Positions 33,610 to 42,989 are shown, numbered from the stretch's first letter. The stretch is DNA of 64,000 bases from JAFEDN01 sp963818985 (GCA_963818985.1 CAWFUJ010000004.1:124001-188000), one strand, 5' to 3'. Program-made: numbers and translations. The notes: generated by a model not told the origin, from the sequence alone.

Positions 33610-34319
33610 TCATTGCCGTATTATTCGCATTACGATCGGTTAGTCAGTTTATTATTTCTGCCATCGATTGGAGGGAAATTCAGCATGTGGGATTTTTAGG
33701 GTTAGTCACTGCAATCCGGGTCATTACTTTAATTTTATTAAGTTCTTTGATTTGGGTGCCTATCGGAATTTGGATTGGATTAAATCCACGTTTATCGCAA
33801 AGAGTTCAACCGTTGATACAATTTTTGGCTGCATTCCCAGCCAATTTATTTTTTCCAATCGTAACGCTGATGATCGTACGTTATCATTTAAACGTGAATA
33901 TATGGGTCTCGCCACTCATGATTTTAGGCGCGCAATGGTATATTTTATTTAATGTGATTGCCGGAACCATCGCCATGCCTCAAAATTTCCATGATGTGGT
34001 CGGCACCCTCAATGTCCAAGGCTGGTTGTGGTGGCGGCGATTTATGTTACCGGGAATTTTTCCTTATTATATTACTGGCGCTATCACCGCCGCAGGTGGA
34101 GCGTGGAATATCAGTATCATTGCTGAATCGGTCCAATGGGGCCACACTCATTTGCAAGCCACTGGCTTAGGTTCTTATATTAGCAATGCCACGGTGCATG
34201 GCGATTTTCAAAGGCTGGTACTCGGTATCATCGTGATGGCATTATACGTGGTCGTGATCAATCGTATTGTCTGGAGACCACTTTATCGTTTAGCGGAAGA
34301 ACGTTTCCAAATGACGTAA
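33600..34319 (+). CDS. ABC transporter permease, C-terminal half (-1 frame)
   Basis: Second transmembrane domain of the same transporter. Its frame is open leftwards to about 33500, so a -1 slip at A AAA AAA (33528-33534) would read ...KKIKPQIPPSANK and fuse both halves. Five or six membrane segments and a second EAA-type loop are visible (DVVGTLNVQGWLWWRRFMLPGIFPY), then GGAWNISIIAESV. If translated separately it would have to start at the TTG at 33600 without a good ribosome binding site. Ends with a typical VWRPLYRLAEERF. Confidence 0.8.
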   Translation: MLLIIAVLFALRSVSQFIISAIDWREIQHVGFLGLVTAIRVITLILLSSLIWVPIGIWIGLNPRLSQRVQPLIQFLAAFPANLFFPIVTLMIVRYHLNVNIWVSPLMILGAQWYILFNVIAGTIAMPQNFHDVVGTLNVQGWLWWRRFMLPGIFPYYITGAITAAGGAWNISIIAESVQWGHTHLQATGLGSYISNATVHGDFQRLVLGIIVMALYVVVINRIVWRPLYRLAEERFQMT

Positions 34320-34336
34320 TGCTCGCTTGTAGTGCC

Positions 34337-34375
34337 ATCATCCCGCGGCAGTTAGCTGTCATCCCGCGGGATGAC
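34337..34375. repeat. TCCCGCGG palindrome (REP-like), copy 3 of 3
   Basis: GTCATCCCGCGGGATGAC (34358-34375) is a perfect palindrome, preceded by an extra half copy CATCCCGCGG. It lies between permease and ATPase genes. Confidence 0.8.
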
Positions 34376-34400
34376 GAACTTCTTAAACTGAGGTATTCTT

Positions 34401-35699
34401 ATGAACAACCCTTTATTACAAGTTAAAAATGTTAAAAAATCGTTTAAAAAACGGGGGGCTCCGGAAGCGCTGGTGTTAGAGCGGGTCAATTTTGACCTTA
34501 ATCCCGGCGAAATTGTCGCTTTGTTGGGTAAGTCTGGTTCGGGGAAATCGACTTTGTTACGAATTATCGCTGGGTTGATTCAGCCGTCTGATGGCGAAGT
34601 TTTATTTCATAATTTTCCCATTTACCAACCAGTCCCCGGTTTAACAATGGTCTTTCAAAATTTTGCTTTGTTACCTTGGTTAACCGTATTAGAAAATGTA
34701 GAGTTAGGCTTACAGGCAAAAGGCATAGCGAAAGAAGAACGGCGGAAGCGTTCATTAAAAGCCATCGATATTGTCGGTTTAGATGGTTTTGAATCGGCTT
34801 ATCCCAAAGAATTATCAGGAGGCATGGCCCAACGCGTTGGACTTGCACGTGCTTTAGTGGTGGATCCTGAACTGTTATTGATGGATGAACCTTTTTCGGC
34901 GTTAGATGTTTTAACTGCAGACAATCTGCGCAGTGATTTAATTGATATATGGCAATCGCCCGATACTAAAATAAAGTCGGTATTGCTAGTGACTCATAAT
35001 ATCGAAGAAGCCGCTTTTTTAGCCGACCGAATTTTTATTTTTGCGACCAATCCAGGATATGTCGCTGCAGAAATGAAGGTAGATATTCCACATCCACGTA
35101 ATTATCAAGACCCCCTTTTTCGAAAACTGATCGATGATATTTATACTTTAATGACTCGTCCATCGGGACCTAAAATTACCACAAAAGCCGCTAAATTTAA
35201 GGTTATTTCTCTCACTTACCGGTTACCCAGAGTGGACATCTCAGAAATTACTGGATTTATTGAAACTTTACATTCTCCAGAATATCAAAACAAGGCCGAT
35301 TTGCCGCAACTAGCGGAAGAATTGTTATTATCCATTGACGATTTATTTCCAATTACCGAAGCTTTAGAAATTTTGCGTTTCGCTTTGGTTTCGGAGGGAG
35401 ATATTGAATTGACCGAGCAAGGCAAAGTATTCGCCGAAGCTGACATTTTGCAACGCAAGCAAATTTTCGCCGCGCATTTGATGAGTTATGTACCATTAGC
35501 ACGGCATATTCGGCAAATATTAGATAGTAATCCGGACCATACCGCTAACGAAAATGATCTTATAGTCCAATTGGAAGGCAACTTAAGCGATCAAGCAGCT
35601 GAAGAAGTATTAGCAACCGTCATCGATTGGGGCCGCTACGCAGAATTATTCGCCTACGATTATAACACTGGTATTCTAAGTTTAGAAAATCCGCAATAG
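34401..35699 (+). CDS. ABC transporter ATP-binding protein with C-terminal AAA-associated domain
   Basis: 432 residues. ATPase domain (1-~245): Walker A LLGKSGSGKSTLL, Q-loop MVFQNFALLPW, signature ELSGGMAQRVGLARAL, Walker B LLLMDEPFSALD, H-loop LLVTHNIEEA. After ~260 comes a helical AAA-associated domain (SPEYQNKADLPQLAEELLLSIDDLFPITEALEILRF), which is found only in a subgroup of nitrate/taurine-like importers. The substrate-binding protein is not in the window, so the substrate is unknown. The closest partner genes are the two permease halves just upstream. Confidence 0.93.
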   Translation: MNNPLLQVKNVKKSFKKRGAPEALVLERVNFDLNPGEIVALLGKSGSGKSTLLRIIAGLIQPSDGEVLFHNFPIYQPVPGLTMVFQNFALLPWLTVLENVELGLQAKGIAKEERRKRSLKAIDIVGLDGFESAYPKELSGGMAQRVGLARALVVDPELLLMDEPFSALDVLTADNLRSDLIDIWQSPDTKIKSVLLVTHNIEEAAFLADRIFIFATNPGYVAAEMKVDIPHPRNYQDPLFRKLIDDIYTLMTRPSGPKITTKAAKFKVISLTYRLPRVDISEITGFIETLHSPEYQNKADLPQLAEELLLSIDDLFPITEALEILRFALVSEGDIELTEQGKVFAEADILQRKQIFAAHLMSYVPLARHIRQILDSNPDHTANENDLIVQLEGNLSDQAAEEVLATVIDWGRYAELFAYDYNTGILSLENPQ

Positions 35700-35783
35700 C
35701 TGAGAATGACAGTCAATAATAAAACGACTTGATATATTTACATTTTGTATGTACAATTAATCAAGTATATTTGGGATTACGAT

Positions 35784-36041
35784 ATGAGCGACTTAAAAAA
35801 AATCGATAAATTAAAAGATGAAGAGATAGATTATTCAGATATTGCGGCTCTGGATGATTCTTTCTTTACCAAAGAAACGGTTGAGCTGCCAAAGCCTAAA
35901 GATGTTGTCACTATCCGAGTAGACCACGATGTTTTGGAATGGTTTAAACATCAGGGGAAAGGATATCAAACCCGAATGAATGCTGTTTTAAAATCTTATG
36001 TCACAGCTCATCAGAAAATCAAAAAAAAAGCCTCAGGCTAG
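35784..36041 (+). CDS. BrnA-family antitoxin, orphan
   Basis: 85 residues from the ATG at 35784. The C-terminal ribbon-helix-helix VTIRVDHDVLEWFKHQGKGYQTRMNAVLKSYV matches BrnA, the antitoxin of the BrnT ribonuclease. There is no room for brnT in the 85 bp upstream and the next gene is a hydrolase, so the toxin is missing. A sequence TTGATATATTTACATTTTGT upstream may be its promoter. It may be a solitary transcription regulator or a remnant. Confidence 0.8.
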   Translation: MSDLKKIDKLKDEEIDYSDIAALDDSFFTKETVELPKPKDVVTIRVDHDVLEWFKHQGKGYQTRMNAVLKSYVTAHQKIKKKASG

Positions 36042-36051
36042 AGAAATATAC

Positions 36052-36690
36052 ATGCAAACTTTTCCTACCAATCCTTCAGTTCTGACCTTGTCCGGCCCGG
36101 CGGGGCAATTAGAGGTAATGACCACTTGGCCAAGTTCAGCGCCTCCCTCTGGAGTGGGAATAATTTGTCACCCTGATCCGCGTCAGCAGGGAACTATGCT
36201 CAATAAAGTGGTGACCACCACCGCTCGTGCTTTCGAAAATTTGCAATTAGCGACTGTGAGATTTAATTTTCGTGGCATTGGTAAAAGTGAAGGATCTTTT
36301 GGAAATGTTATCGGCGAATGTGAGGATCTAACGGCAATTATTAAGTGGGTTCAAGAAGTGCTACCCACGCAACCTTTGTGGTTAGCTGGATTTTCCTTTG
36401 GCTCCTATGTGAGCGCTGTCGTTGCGCAGCAAGTTAATCCGATCCGTCTAATTAGTATTGCGCCGCCGGTGAATTTCTATGACTTCCAAGCACTCAATGG
36501 TATTCAGTGTCCGTGGTTGGTTATTCAAGGCGATGCAGATGAAGTCGTTCCGTGCGCACAAGTACAAGCATGGGTTGAAAATTCAGCTGTGCCAGTTAAA
36601 TTAATCATCATGGCCGATGCCAGCCATTTTTTTCATGGTCGGTTAATTGAACTGCGCGAGCACATTGAAAGCTGGTCTCAAACTCTATAA
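36052..36690 (+). CDS. Alpha/beta hydrolase (YqiA/CocE-like small esterase)
   Basis: 212 residues from the ATG at 36052, 10 nt after the BrnA stop. Oxyanion and glycine features: GVGIICHPDPRQQGTMLNKVV, NFRGIGKSEGSFG, nucleophile elbow LAGFSFGSYVSAV (Ser in GFSFGS), Asp in VIQGDADEVVP and His in DASHFFHGRL. This is the common proteobacterial hydrolase of unknown substrate related to the dienelactone hydrolase group. All catalytic residues are present. Confidence 0.9.
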   Translation: MQTFPTNPSVLTLSGPAGQLEVMTTWPSSAPPSGVGIICHPDPRQQGTMLNKVVTTTARAFENLQLATVRFNFRGIGKSEGSFGNVIGECEDLTAIIKWVQEVLPTQPLWLAGFSFGSYVSAVVAQQVNPIRLISIAPPVNFYDFQALNGIQCPWLVIQGDADEVVPCAQVQAWVENSAVPVKLIIMADASHFFHGRLIELREHIESWSQTL

Positions 36691-36751
36691 ATCCGCTATT
36701 TTGCGAAGACGACATAGAAGTAAAACAAAATTCAAGATATAATTCTTTTCT

Positions 36752-37363
36752 ATGGCAAAAAAACCCGAACAAAACCCAGCAGAAAATGAATTCGATCAGG
36801 AGATACTAAAAACCCTGAGCGAATTAGGAATTACCCATAAGGACTGGAAAAATATTTCCGCAGCCGATATTTTGTATCTCATTAATCGTTACCCATTTTT
36901 GCAGATAATAGACACTTCACCGAAGATCACCGACAATCTGCCGCCGCTAAAATTATTAACCTCCAGATCTGGTTGGCAAATTCATAACTACGGTCATGCC
37001 ATGAGCAGTTCTCCCGGATTATTGATGTTTGGAGGGGGTGATTTTCGGATTAAATCAGATTCCGATGATAAAGGTGGTGAAGGAGGAGGTGGCATCCTAA
37101 ATCCTGGTAAAGGAACTATTATAAATCAAGCGGTGAATACCGCCTTTGAAATGGCCGAGCTGGTTCAGCAATTGGGTTGGTCAGGTATTAAAATCGTCGA
37201 CGGGCACCAACTGATGGTCTGGGGGTTATGGATGCAAGCCATGGATATGGGCATGGAAATTGAAGGTTTTACTCCGACTGCCCAAGATCTAGCTAAACGC
37301 AAACGTGTTAAACGCTCACGGACCGAGCAAGAAATCCTTCGATATCCTTCCGGACCCGGGTAG
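36752..37363 (+). CDS. LPD7-like domain protein of unknown function
   Basis: 203 residues, single gene. The N-terminal helical part (ILKTLSELGITHKDWKNISA) and a glycine-rich loop (GGGDFRIKSDSDDKGGEGGGG) precede a C-terminal region FEMAELVQQLGWSGIKIVDGHQLMVWGLWMQA followed by MGMEIEGFTPTAQDL. This looks like the LPD7 domain that occurs in TraI-type conjugative relaxases and polyvalent proteins. Here it stands alone without a relaxase. It could be a relic of a conjugative element or a secreted protein; the promoter TATAAT at 36732 has no PmrA-like box. Confidence 0.6.
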   Translation: MAKKPEQNPAENEFDQEILKTLSELGITHKDWKNISAADILYLINRYPFLQIIDTSPKITDNLPPLKLLTSRSGWQIHNYGHAMSSSPGLLMFGGGDFRIKSDSDDKGGEGGGGILNPGKGTIINQAVNTAFEMAELVQQLGWSGIKIVDGHQLMVWGLWMQAMDMGMEIEGFTPTAQDLAKRKRVKRSRTEQEILRYPSGPG

Positions 37364-37408
37364 CATTTTGCCCTCCCATCCGGAAGAGTGCCACATCTTT
37401 TTAGATAT

Positions 37409-37446
37409 CCCCTCACCCTAGCCCTCTCCCGATGGGAGAGGGGAAA
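37409..37446. repeat. CCCTCTCCC palindrome, copy 4 of 6
   Basis: CCCCTCACCCTAGCCCTCTC followed by CCGATGGGAGAGGGGAAAT. Like the copy at 44112 it has the extra CCCCTCACCCTA lead. It lies between converging genes. Confidence 0.85.
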
Positions 37447-37469
37447 TATATCAGGCTCAGTTAATTTTT

Positions 37470-40400
37470 TTATTCACTTGGGTTTCCTAACCTCATTGGC
37501 GATGGACTTGGATTGGGGATTCTGGTAGCCGCATAATCAGTTTGACACCGTGCAGCCCAAGCCGCTATAAGCCGATAAATTTGCAAGTTACTACTAGTGC
37601 TAAAATCAACAGTTATCCCACCCCCGGGCTTTTCAATAATGGTCACATCACCAGGCACATTGAAGAGCCTATTTTTCTTGAGATCCTTGATAACAGCTTC
37701 CAACGCACTGCGGGTAAGAAAACTTTTACCATCGGCATCTACACATTTACTGAGTGCGTCAGCTGCAGGTTTAAAGGGAGAAAATTTGCTGCCTAGGCGT
37801 TCTGATCTTCCATCAGAGGTTTTAATACTCCAGGTAGTAAGTGCTGATTTGGCATCCAAAATTTCAATATCTAGAGTTCTGCTTGGTTTAATAGTTTGCA
37901 GAGGCGGTAGACCGGGCATCATCTTCATCAATTTTGCACGTTCTTTTTTCATAGCCTCTGCTCTTGCCGCTTCTTCGTCTGCGGTGTATTTTTCAAGAGC
38001 GGCTCTACCAGGAATATTTGGATCAAGATGACCGGGACGTGAGGAAAGCACACGTTGTGAAGTTCGAACTTGCGAATTTCCTGACGCTTCACTGACTTGT
38101 TGAGCTTTCTGAAGAGGAGTTAATGCAGGATCAGCTACAAAAGCGCCAACCGCCGCAACCGCTAAGCCTGTGCCGCCGCTTAAAAGTGACGCACCACGCG
38201 ATACCGCTTCCAAATCCGTTTCTTTATTACTTAAAGAGTCTTTAGTGGCCTGGCGAACTTCTTCAGCTTTTTCGTCTGTCACGCCCAGAGCCAAAGCTGT
38301 TGATTTAACAGAATCACTCATCACGGTCGATTTAATGATTTTTTGTTGATTCGCTCCAGGAGCACGCGCTTCTCGCTGCGCATTCAAAGCTGAGCCTGCA
38401 GCTTGGCGCAAAAAGGCTCTGATTTCCGCAGTTACATTTATAACTGGAGGGCCCGCTAAAGCCGTAGTAATAGCATTGTCTATTGCATCCACACCGCCAC
38501 CGGCTGCCCTAGCTGCAGCAAGAGCAATCTGACTGACGTGCGCAGGAGTTATACCCGTTTGACGACTGGCAATAGCAGCAACTGCCGCTGCCACCGCAGC
38601 TGCATCAGCAACACTATCAAGGGTGGCTCCTGGCATTGCTGCAGCAATGTCAATAGCGTCCACCGTTGCATTTAAGGTATTTGTAGCAATTTGCTGAACG
38701 GTAGCATTCCCAATAACAGCATTATTCACATGATTAGGGTTATAATGCAAAGCGACAATGTTAACTACATCAGCAGCCGCCAGTTGGCGATTAGCCTGAC
38801 CAGCCATGCCAGCTAAACCAGCTACACCGCCGACCCCTAAATGCACTTGTATGGCTGCCGCTCTTCCAATAGCCAGATTAGCAGCTAAACGAGAAACATC
38901 TCCAGCTACAACACCGGCGCCAATACCAAATCCGCTGCTAGCAGCTTTAAGAATACTATTTACATTTTCTTGGTGTGGTAGAGGAAGAACTATATTTCGC
39001 GAAGTTATTTCGTTTCGAATTTTGTTTAAAACTGCACCTATTCCCTTAGCCATAATCTCTGGTCTACAAGCCTCAGTAGCGATATCTTCCGCCTGGGCTT
39101 GAGTACAACCTGCTTTAACCGCCGCAGCAGCTATAGCAGCAGCAACGCTCACAGCCTGAGAAATACTAGAAAGAGTAGCTCCCTGTTGCCCCGCAGCAGT
39201 GAAAGCAACTATCCTGACTGAGGTTCGAACAGCCTCTTTAGTATCTTGAACCAGTTGCGGATTCGCACCTAGTGGGTCATCGACATCTGAGATAGCTTGC
39301 GCAGCAACGTTAGCAATTGCCTGCGCAGTTACTAGTCTTGTCGCCGGATTCAACAAATCGTTAACCCGAGGTGGATTGCCTTCCAACAATGCAGCCGCGG
39401 CGCTAGCTGCAGCAGCGGCAGGTGAGCCGACTTTTTCGGCGCTAGCCTTAGACGCTAGAACACCAGCCTTGGCTACTGCGACAGAATTAGCTATATCGAC
39501 AGGTTTCTTACCAGCGCAAAGCGTGGCAACTATGGATGCATTATAGGAGTTGCGAGGGTCATCATTCGTAGGGAAGGCCTGAGCCGCTGCCTTAGTGGCT
39601 TCGGTAACGTTTTCACTTGCAATCGTGCTAGCAGCGCGGCTGGCTTTAGAAATAGCATTCAGAGTTGAATCATTTACGGGATTATTAGGAAATCCTACAG
39701 AAATGAGAAGATGTGTGGTTATAAAATTTCGGATAGCCTCATCGGTTAGCGGTTGGCCTGCCTGTGCTGCTTGCACATAGAGCGCTGCAAGACCAGCTCC
39801 AAGTTGAGCTGCCAGTGGAGCAGTCAAACCATAATAAATTCCTAGTGCCGCAGAGACAGAGGCAACTGCTTTCACCTTCACCTGATCTGCTTGGGGATGA
39901 GCCTTCACTGCAGCACTTCCAGCTTTCTGACCGCAAATACTAGCGTAAGCAACCAATACATTTTGGCGAATTTCTCCCCTATTTGCTGGAGCTATGTTTG
40001 GTACAGCTGCATTTATTGCATTATTGAGCGTCTGCTCATTCACTGGATTTCCCTGAGTAACATAACTAGCAACAATCTCTCGAGCAATAGCGCTGGCCTC
40101 CGCTGCCGAGAGACCAAGTTCAAGCGCGGTATTTTTAGCCGCAGCAGCCAGAGTGGTGGCCGCTGTCATCATTTCAGAAGGTCGACCGATTTTGTAAGCA
40201 GCGCCAATCACATCTCCTGCAGGCGGCTGGGCTGGACGCCGATCACTCTGAGTGATAAACGCCGCGGCAGCAACCTGCTGTACGGAGTCTGAATCAGTAG
40301 AAAGTTTTTCGGCAGTAGAAATAGTGAGTTCTAAAGTACTACGCCCAGCAGTGAGCCCAGCTTTTATATCATTTTCTAAGCCTTGTTGGCCTTGTCCAAT

Positions 40401-42989
40401 TCTCCCAATGCCAGCTGCGATGGCATCACGGGCAGTATTCTCATAAATGGCATGAATTGGCCTAAGTAAAGCTTGTGTAAATCCACCAGGCAACGCAATT
40501 TGGAAATTTACAGGGAGCATCGCTACCACAGGTGGAGGAGGTGGATCTAAAATAATTTCTATTAAACGATTAGAAAGACCTTCTTTAAAATTATCAGAGA
40601 GCGCAATAGGAGGAGGAGCAGGAGGAGCAAGATTTAGTGCCGCTTGCTCTTGATTATATTCCCCTTGACTTCGATTGATAATATCAAGAACTTCATTGCT
40701 CTTAACAGGAGTACCCACAGTAGTTATATGAGTAATCAGTTTATCTCGGATCTTTTCTCTTAACCCCGGGGGTAAAATAAAAGTTGGTCCTCCTTGAACT
40801 AGTCTAAAACTACTAGGTCCTACACCTGGTATTAAATTAAAGTTTCCTGCCGAATGGTAAATAGCATCTCTTGCATTATTGAAATATGTTAGCCCTTCAT
40901 TAATGCATGCTGTGGCATTTGCATCATCAATTCCTCCATTACTAAAATGTCGCAAAGTGAGCTTGTCCCCTATAATTTTAGCAAGGCCTCGCGGTATATT
41001 CAGTCTCGTAGCTTCCTGTTCAACTCTCTGTTGGGAGTTCATTCTTACATCATTTGCAGCTGCTGCGCCCTCCGTTGTCAGCGAGGCGGTTCGTGCAGCT
41101 TGGGAAAGTGCTTTAATCACATTATTGTTTAATACAATGGCGACACCTAAAGCTCGAATATCAGCTTCTTCAATTACACCATTATTAGTTATAAAACGTG
41201 CCGCTGCCTGCAAACCAAGATTTCGCGATGGAACTGGGTTAAGATTATTTTTCCTTGCTGCCGCACTAACAGCTGCGGCAATAGCGCCTGCACCAGCGAT
41301 AAGTGAGAGAGCAGCCTTGGCTGTATTAGGATTAGGATCATTCAGTCTTCCCCTTAAAGCACGAGCTGCATTTCCAACGGCATCCATCACAGTACCATGG
41401 ACTATATCACCAAGTTGTTGTATCGCTGGAGGTGGTACTGCCCCTGGTGCTTCTAAATTTAGAACAGCACTCCGTGCGGAATTAGCAATTGAGTTTAGAA
41501 CAGCAAGAATAGACGGGGGAGTAGGGGGATTTACAGGAATATTTTTTAAAATATTTCCATGCGCAAAAACCATATTGCTTACCGCAGCAGCAGCGGCGGC
41601 AGGCGAAGCAATAAGTGCCGCATCGGTATTATATTTTGCTTCTACAACCCGCGCGGCGTCTTTTACAGACTCGCTGACTTCGTTGGCACGGGCGTTCTTA
41701 ATATTATCCGCAGTGCCATGTTTCATGCCGGCAAGTATGGCGGCGTGAGCTGCAGCTCCCAAGGCATCCGGGTTAATCGGGCCGCGTTTAGCGGCTTCTT
41801 CTGCTAGAGCTAGGGCGGTCACTGAGGGGGCAATTGCAATGGTCGCTTCGGGAGTGACGCCTTTCATGGCGTCATTATGGTCGAGAATATGCTCATAGGC
41901 GCTGATCGAATTTTTGTACTCTGTAGACTTAGTTTCTATAACATTTTTACAAACCTTAGCATCAGCTAACAGAACGGTATTATCATTTGAAACCATTTGA
42001 TGGGATTTTACTAAACCTTGTAGCGTGCTGCGATTAAGATATGTGATGCGATCAGGATGGCGCGGATCAATCGGATCTGCAGGTACAGCATTCCAAAAAT
42101 TATCCCATTGAGGAGTGTTGGGTTGCAAAGTTATCATCGCCGCCTTAAATTGGGCAAAAGTCGGCAAATTGGGGGGTGCATTTGGTAAACCTAAAGCGGT
42201 CAACATTGCTTGACCTCTTCCCCCGTCCAAACCCGCCAGAGTGAGCTGCGCACTTGGATCCATGAAAGCAAGCGGTAGTTGACCCGTTACACCATCTGGT
42301 CGAGCACGTCCAAAAAATCTAAAGTTAAGTTCCTGTGTTAATAAGTCATCCGTACGTTGTTGGTACAACGTTAAAAATTCAGTCCAAATCGCCCGGTTAA
42401 TGGCTTTGACTTCATGGGTATCTCCTGCAGATAATGGCCGTTTAGAAATAATCCCAAAGTTCCGCACACTTTGAATGAATCCACTCTCGAAGTCCTCATC
42501 AAGAGCACCTCGCTTAATCGATTCATCAATTTGATGAAGATGAAGTTTTTTAAAAGCGTCCTGGGTGAGAAGCCGAGCAGCTTCCGCATCACGTGGCGAA
42601 CGGAGATTGCCGTGTTCATCTTTGATATCTTCTTTTTTAAGCGCCTTTCCAGGCTCCGCTATTTTTGGAAGCTCGCGACCATTATCAATAGGAATTTCTT
42701 TTAAATATCCGTCGTCAAACCTGGTGCTCCGCGCGAGTAAAGCTTCATTTTTTCGGGGTGGGTCGTCTGCTTGACGCGGCGGGGAATCACTCTCATATTG
42801 GTCCACTGCCACTTCGTATTCTGATTTGCGAAATGCAACTTCCCGTAAAAGTCGCTCTTGCTCAATAAAGGAGGACCCTCTTATTGGAGGCGCTGCGCCC
42901 ATTCGAATAACTCCTTCTAGAGCAATAACAGCTTGATCTAACTTATCTTCAGCTTCTTTCATCTCATTCCAACGCATAGACCTGGTCAT
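37470..42989 (-). CDS. Giant Ala-rich helical-repeat protein (1839 aa), candidate effector
   Basis: No family recognised. GGAG precedes the ATG and a strong PmrA-like promoter lies 54 nt further up. The N-terminus (1-~350) is charged (KEAEDKLDQAVIALEGVI, EIPIDNGRELPKIAEPGKAL, a QRTDDLLTQELNFRFF region). From ~380 to ~1650 Ala/Asn/Val-rich helical units recur, roughly 110-125 residues each, with phrases such as ALELGLSAAEASAIAREIVA, AVKAGCTQAQAEDIATEA and TGITPAHVSQIALAAARAAG. Pro clusters (PPTPPS, PAPPAPPPIA, DPPPPPVVAM) break them. The last ~180 residues form a distinct domain (LDIEILDAKSALTTWSIKTS, IEKPGGGITVDFSTS, AAWAARCQTDYA). No signal peptide or membrane segment. GC is higher than in neighbours, as expected from Ala codons. 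Confidence 0.85.
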   Translation of the reverse strand: MTRSMRWNEMKEAEDKLDQAVIALEGVIRMGAAPPIRGSSFIEQERLLREVAFRKSEYEVAVDQYESDSPPRQADDPPRKNEALLARSTRFDDGYLKEIPIDNGRELPKIAEPGKALKKEDIKDEHGNLRSPRDAEAARLLTQDAFKKLHLHQIDESIKRGALDEDFESGFIQSVRNFGIISKRPLSAGDTHEVKAINRAIWTEFLTLYQQRTDDLLTQELNFRFFGRARPDGVTGQLPLAFMDPSAQLTLAGLDGGRGQAMLTALGLPNAPPNLPTFAQFKAAMITLQPNTPQWDNFWNAVPADPIDPRHPDRITYLNRSTLQGLVKSHQMVSNDNTVLLADAKVCKNVIETKSTEYKNSISAYEHILDHNDAMKGVTPEATIAIAPSVTALALAEEAAKRGPINPDALGAAAHAAILAGMKHGTADNIKNARANEVSESVKDAARVVEAKYNTDAALIASPAAAAAAVSNMVFAHGNILKNIPVNPPTPPSILAVLNSIANSARSAVLNLEAPGAVPPPAIQQLGDIVHGTVMDAVGNAARALRGRLNDPNPNTAKAALSLIAGAGAIAAAVSAAARKNNLNPVPSRNLGLQAAARFITNNGVIEEADIRALGVAIVLNNNVIKALSQAARTASLTTEGAAAANDVRMNSQQRVEQEATRLNIPRGLAKIIGDKLTLRHFSNGGIDDANATACINEGLTYFNNARDAIYHSAGNFNLIPGVGPSSFRLVQGGPTFILPPGLREKIRDKLITHITTVGTPVKSNEVLDIINRSQGEYNQEQAALNLAPPAPPPIALSDNFKEGLSNRLIEIILDPPPPPVVAMLPVNFQIALPGGFTQALLRPIHAIYENTARDAIAAGIGRIGQGQQGLENDIKAGLTAGRSTLELTISTAEKLSTDSDSVQQVAAAAFITQSDRRPAQPPAGDVIGAAYKIGRPSEMMTAATTLAAAAKNTALELGLSAAEASAIAREIVASYVTQGNPVNEQTLNNAINAAVPNIAPANRGEIRQNVLVAYASICGQKAGSAAVKAHPQADQVKVKAVASVSAALGIYYGLTAPLAAQLGAGLAALYVQAAQAGQPLTDEAIRNFITTHLLISVGFPNNPVNDSTLNAISKASRAASTIASENVTEATKAAAQAFPTNDDPRNSYNASIVATLCAGKKPVDIANSVAVAKAGVLASKASAEKVGSPAAAAASAAAALLEGNPPRVNDLLNPATRLVTAQAIANVAAQAISDVDDPLGANPQLVQDTKEAVRTSVRIVAFTAAGQQGATLSSISQAVSVAAAIAAAAVKAGCTQAQAEDIATEACRPEIMAKGIGAVLNKIRNEITSRNIVLPLPHQENVNSILKAASSGFGIGAGVVAGDVSRLAANLAIGRAAAIQVHLGVGGVAGLAGMAGQANRQLAAADVVNIVALHYNPNHVNNAVIGNATVQQIATNTLNATVDAIDIAAAMPGATLDSVADAAAVAAAVAAIASRQTGITPAHVSQIALAAARAAGGGVDAIDNAITTALAGPPVINVTAEIRAFLRQAAGSALNAQREARAPGANQQKIIKSTVMSDSVKSTALALGVTDEKAEEVRQATKDSLSNKETDLEAVSRGASLLSGGTGLAVAAVGAFVADPALTPLQKAQQVSEASGNSQVRTSQRVLSSRPGHLDPNIPGRAALEKYTADEEAARAEAMKKERAKLMKMMPGLPPLQTIKPSRTLDIEILDAKSALTTWSIKTSDGRSERLGSKFSPFKPAADALSKCVDADGKSFLTRSALEAVIKDLKKNRLFNVPGDVTIIEKPGGGITVDFSTSSNLQIYRLIAAWAARCQTDYAATRIPNPSPSPMRLGNPSE

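Noticed and set aside
40879..41748. Long plus-strand open frame rich in Ala/Ser opposite the giant gene, and similar frames at 37597, 38806 and 39595
   Set aside because: They are antisense shadows of the Ala-rich coding strand; no ribosome binding sites or family features.
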